Source: Ascaris suum
Lineage: Eukaryota > Nematoda > Chromadorea > Rhabditida > Ascarididae
DNA: 64,000 bases
Assembly (NCBI GenBank): GCA_013433145.1
Contig: CM024187.1
Span: 1,364,001 to 1,428,000, forward strand
Reading direction: 5' to 3'
Numbering within the stretch: position 1 is the first letter of the stretch; each line of letters begins with the position of its first letter. Below are positions 60,975 through 64,000 of the stretch, piece by piece. The position numbers were made by a program, and so were the translations under genes. The notes beneath the pieces were generated by a model that saw only the letters and a list, made by a program, of their open reading frames with translations, was not told the DNA's origin and made no database searches.

Positions 60975-61939
60975 AAGGTAGCTTTACAGTGGCCTCAGAA
61001 GCTATACCATTTTAGAGCCCGTTCATCATAATGCTTGCATACTATAATGAGGGAAACCGCATAAAATAATACGATATTTTCAGCTCTTGCCATTTTCCTA
61101 TCCAGGCTGCGTGGAAGGATTTTTCGGAGTTTCATCGATTCTGTTTTAGCTATCTCAAAATAGTGAAGATCAGTGACCCGGTGTTTTATCCACCTCACGG
61201 TCTCAGCGTGTCTGGGTTGACTCATTTTAACATATTCTTGCGAACATCTTGGCCTCAGATTTGGCCAGAACTGGGCTTAGCCAGACCTCAAGCCCACCTT
61301 GACTAGGCCACTGTTTAAATTTAGAACGCATTTATCCTTTAGCCACGGGTGCGTTGCCATAAGTCAAATTAAAATACGAGAGCAAAAAGTAGCTTTTCGG
61401 AGGGTGAAAAATATAGCTGCTGCAGTAAGTGCACTTTAAGGATGTGAAGTTGTAAGTAGCCAGCAAGGAGGATGATGGTTTCATCCGTTCAACGTACACC
61501 TTCTGAAGCAAATATCCTAACGATAAATTCATTTTAGCCGAAACGGTATTTCCCGCTCCTATAGTACACTAAAGTTGCACGACGAAAAGCCTCTTTGAAG
61601 GACTGCTGTCCTTAGTTGTGCTTATTGCCCTTGCTTTATACTATATAACCTCACTTTTTGAATGAAGTTTGGAAAGATAATCGACGCTAATTGCGTGCAA
61701 GTACGGCACCGCCAAACAACGAGTGCGACGTCGAAGTAGTTTAAGCTTAGAAGCAGTATCCTATCTCTGCCATCAGAAGATATGTTTTCTTCCATTTTCC
61801 TTTCCTTCGTTAGGCTACCCGTACTTGTTTCACTCGCAAGACAAAAGCTTAGCATAATGGGCAAAGATTTACGTAATAGGTGTACTCCGGCGTTTTTAAC
61901 TGCAGCTTCATTGAAGCGACTATTGTGCTTTGATCTTCC

Positions 61940-62030
61940 ATGACTGCTAGTAGTGGTCAGCTGAAGAGGTTTGAGCCTGGCGATGAGTTGGCGCACAGGA
62001 TGATTCGACTCGTGCATGCTGCCCTCCTTG
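61940..62030 (+). CDS. Possible first coding exon of a gene running beyond the right edge
   Basis: An acceptor-like TTTTTAACTGCAG ends at 61908, 31 bases before an ATG at 61940. The exon is open for 30 codons (begins MTASSGQLKRFEPGDEL and continues AHRMIRLVHAALL) and ends at CTTG|GTAAGC, a strong donor, in phase 1. The layout fits a trans-spliced 5' exon. I do not recognise the peptide. A possible second exon is 63481-63526, between TCTTCTAG and CTACAG|GTTTTT; its phase is compatible (G + AA) but the support is weak. The 131-codon minus-strand frame over the same DNA is an alternative. Confidence 0.35.
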
Positions 62031-64000
62031 GTAAGCAGAACAGGTACCGGTGGGGAGAAGGGAATCGGAGATGTCGAATGATCGTGTACCGACTATAATC
62101 ACCAGATATGTTACCTATGCAAACAAGTACTAACTTAACTTATCACCTGTTAAAATTGTCTACCGAGGTGCAGTTGAGCAATGCCCGAAAGTTGGGCTTC
62201 TTGACTACGAAGCAGGGGCTTCCGGTTTCGATTTATTTATACCCGATGGATGAAATAAAACAACGGGGTGCTCTGCAATGCAGCCGAAGTGATTTGCAAG
62301 TGCAGAACCTAACTTGTGAAAACAAACAGTGGAACAAATTGAAGCGTAGAGACAAAGCTAAAAGCGTTTCGAAAAAAGGTGAAAATATTACAAACAATGA
62401 AACAGGAAGAGGGAAATCTGAGACGAAGAATGAGAAAATTTCGTTAATCGCCTCTAACATCCTTGCAAACCAATATTAATCAGTCGGCTGTAATGATTTC
62501 TAAATTCATTTATCAACATTTAATAGGTACGCTAGTCAGATGTATTCGATCAATTGTATAGGATTTGCCAATTTACTGCATCATACGTAAAAGTGTTGTT
62601 TAATCTACGCTTTCACGACATGTTGATGTGAGAAAGCCAAAAGGTTAGGTTTTAACAGAGTCTGAGCATTGAATTTCGCTCTATCGGCATATCACTTATC
62701 GCCTACTATTAGCAATCGTTTGCACAATCACATACGTCAATATATTTTCGGTTGCAATCAGATTTTGCAATCGTTTGCCACTTAAGTCTACTGGGAGGCG
62801 CAATTTGAAAACACTTATGGATGTGCGCAACATAGAAGAACAATGTGAGCGTATGATGTGTGGAGGGATTTCGTTTTCGATTTGCGAAAAGATTTTCTTA
62901 ACGAGCGATCTGTTGTGATCAAATGAGTTCTATGATCGCAATGGTCGTGGTAATCTTCATTTGTGTAAGAGGTTGTGTGCTCACACTTGCTTGATTTTGA
63001 TATAGTGTCTTCCCCGTGTGGATTATGACCTCCCCATTCCTTCAGGGCCGTAGCCGAAGATATAAATAGGCTGCGGTCTTGCTTACTAACCAGTGTATAT
63101 GTTTATTACTGGTCGCGCGTGGGTCTCGTGCTGTTTTAGGCGCACGAAGGAGTTTCGTTTCTTTTTTTTTTTCTTTTCGTGAAAAGGAGATTCATTTTCG
63201 GTATAGGAAGGAATCTGCTTTTCTTTAGCTCTAGTTTTCATTAACGGATTGAATAGCCGGCACTGCTGTTTAAAGTGTTTTACATTAGTTAAATCATTCT
63301 ATTCACAAGTTATTGCCTAGATAGCCGTGACGAATGAAAACATGGTTAACTCAACCTGCTGTTCGTCTCTTTCTCTGCTTCCCATCCGCGACTTTCTCCC
63401 GTCGATATAATTCGTGTTGGTGCCTCGAAATGTGGCTGCCCCTTCCTCGCAACCACTGTCTTCCTCACTCATATCTTCTAGAAACAATGAGTACTCTGTT
63501 GACCTCGTATGGCATCTTATTCTACAGGTTTTTTTTCGGCAGTACTTTTACGCAGTAAATGAATCAGATTACTACTCAATGTTTTTCTAGTGCATACTAA
63601 TGGTTGGTGCGGGTTGTTTTAGCATCGATGATTTTCCAAGATAAGAATAATTGAGCGACTATATTGCCATGCGGTAGTCTACAACATTACAATTTCGAAA
63701 TCGACTGAGTTCGCGTAAATTCGATGAAATCATTGAAAATGAATTAAATTTTAATCTATAGCGAGATACTTTCCAGGATTTTTTGAGATGCAAGTATTGC
63801 TTGCATAGTTTTTTTTTTTTTTTAGACGGCGCTAAGTATGTTCGTTGTAAACGACAATAATTGAAGATCACTTTTTACCTCAGAAATAATGTTTTTCAAG
63901 TTAAAAAACTTATTGAGCACTCTCTGCTCCAAGCTTCCTACCGTAAGAGCTAAAACCTTCCAGCAAGTACATCTAATCAAGTGCTTCCACATTTCCACCT
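62031..64000. other. Right-edge region
   Basis: If the exon ending at 62030 is real this is its first intron and beyond. A 123-codon + frame at 62108-62479, Lys/Asn-rich at its end, has no homology or splice support. The rest is AT-rich with poly-T runs, and I see nothing else. Confidence 0.35.

Larger units (their letters stand above)
56854..61908. other. Intergenic region downstream of the MAM gene
   Basis: It contains a 21-nt tandem array (57438-57641) and a 175-bp inverted-repeat unit (60800-60974). Three unassigned frames are worth noting. 58760-59029 (+) encodes two or three hydrophobic stretches (LLLLSTAIYVGVNAIIIMYC, FTVLFVLSIIF) and could be an exon of a membrane protein. 59365-59574 (-) is open from an ATG and begins MRRQFRFKMPNMFG. 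60378-60671 (+) is open without motifs. None has splice or homology support that I can give. Confidence 0.4.

Overview
The window is eukaryotic and AT-rich. Genes are split into short exons (about 50-300 bases) by introns that are often longer than 0.5 kb. Nothing bacterial is present: no operons, no ribosome binding sites, no CRISPR. Most splice acceptors are the compact TTTCAG/TTGCAG type with no long pyrimidine tract. At three places an acceptor-like site lies just upstream of a likely start codon, as in trans-spliced genes. With the protein similarities, this suggests a nematode with fairly long introns; I cannot name the species. Most long open frames in single exons are fragments, so genes were rebuilt exon by exon from homology to well-known families, splice sites and intron phase.

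Layout. (1) About 1.9-8.2 kb, + strand: the Sec7-PH part of an IQSEC/BRAG-type ArfGEF, probably with its 5' exons outside the window. (2) 13.4-15.5 kb, +: a small three-exon gene for a protein resembling human POLR1D isoform 2. (3) 19.5-22.2 kb, -: a secreted Ly6/uPAR-type (three-finger) protein with a Gly-rich tail. (4) 24.7-42.2 kb, +: an essentially complete p115/USO1 vesicle-tethering factor in about 19 exons. (5) 45.45-45.96 kb: a broken reverse transcriptase fragment. (6) 47.0-56.8 kb, +: a secreted protein with serial MAM-like modules, about 15 exons. (7) 61.9 kb, +: a possible first exon of a gene running out of the window. The rest is repeats, microsatellites, foldbacks and unremarkable intergenic DNA.

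The ArfGEF and USO1 both act in membrane traffic (Arf activation at the cell periphery and endosomes; ER-Golgi tethering). I see no evidence that the neighbouring genes form a functional unit or an operon.

Two features deserve attention. The USO1 exons carry at least seven single-base indels, most explicable as homopolymer length changes, although both flanking frames stay conserved; this looks more like consensus error than gene decay. Several introns of USO1 and the MAM gene also appear to end in AAG rather than CAG/TAG. I did not find a clear new molecular system. The most unusual DNA is a 21-nt coding-compatible tandem array (57.4-57.6 kb), near-perfect foldbacks in USO1 introns, and a GGAA-motif cluster (17.8 kb).
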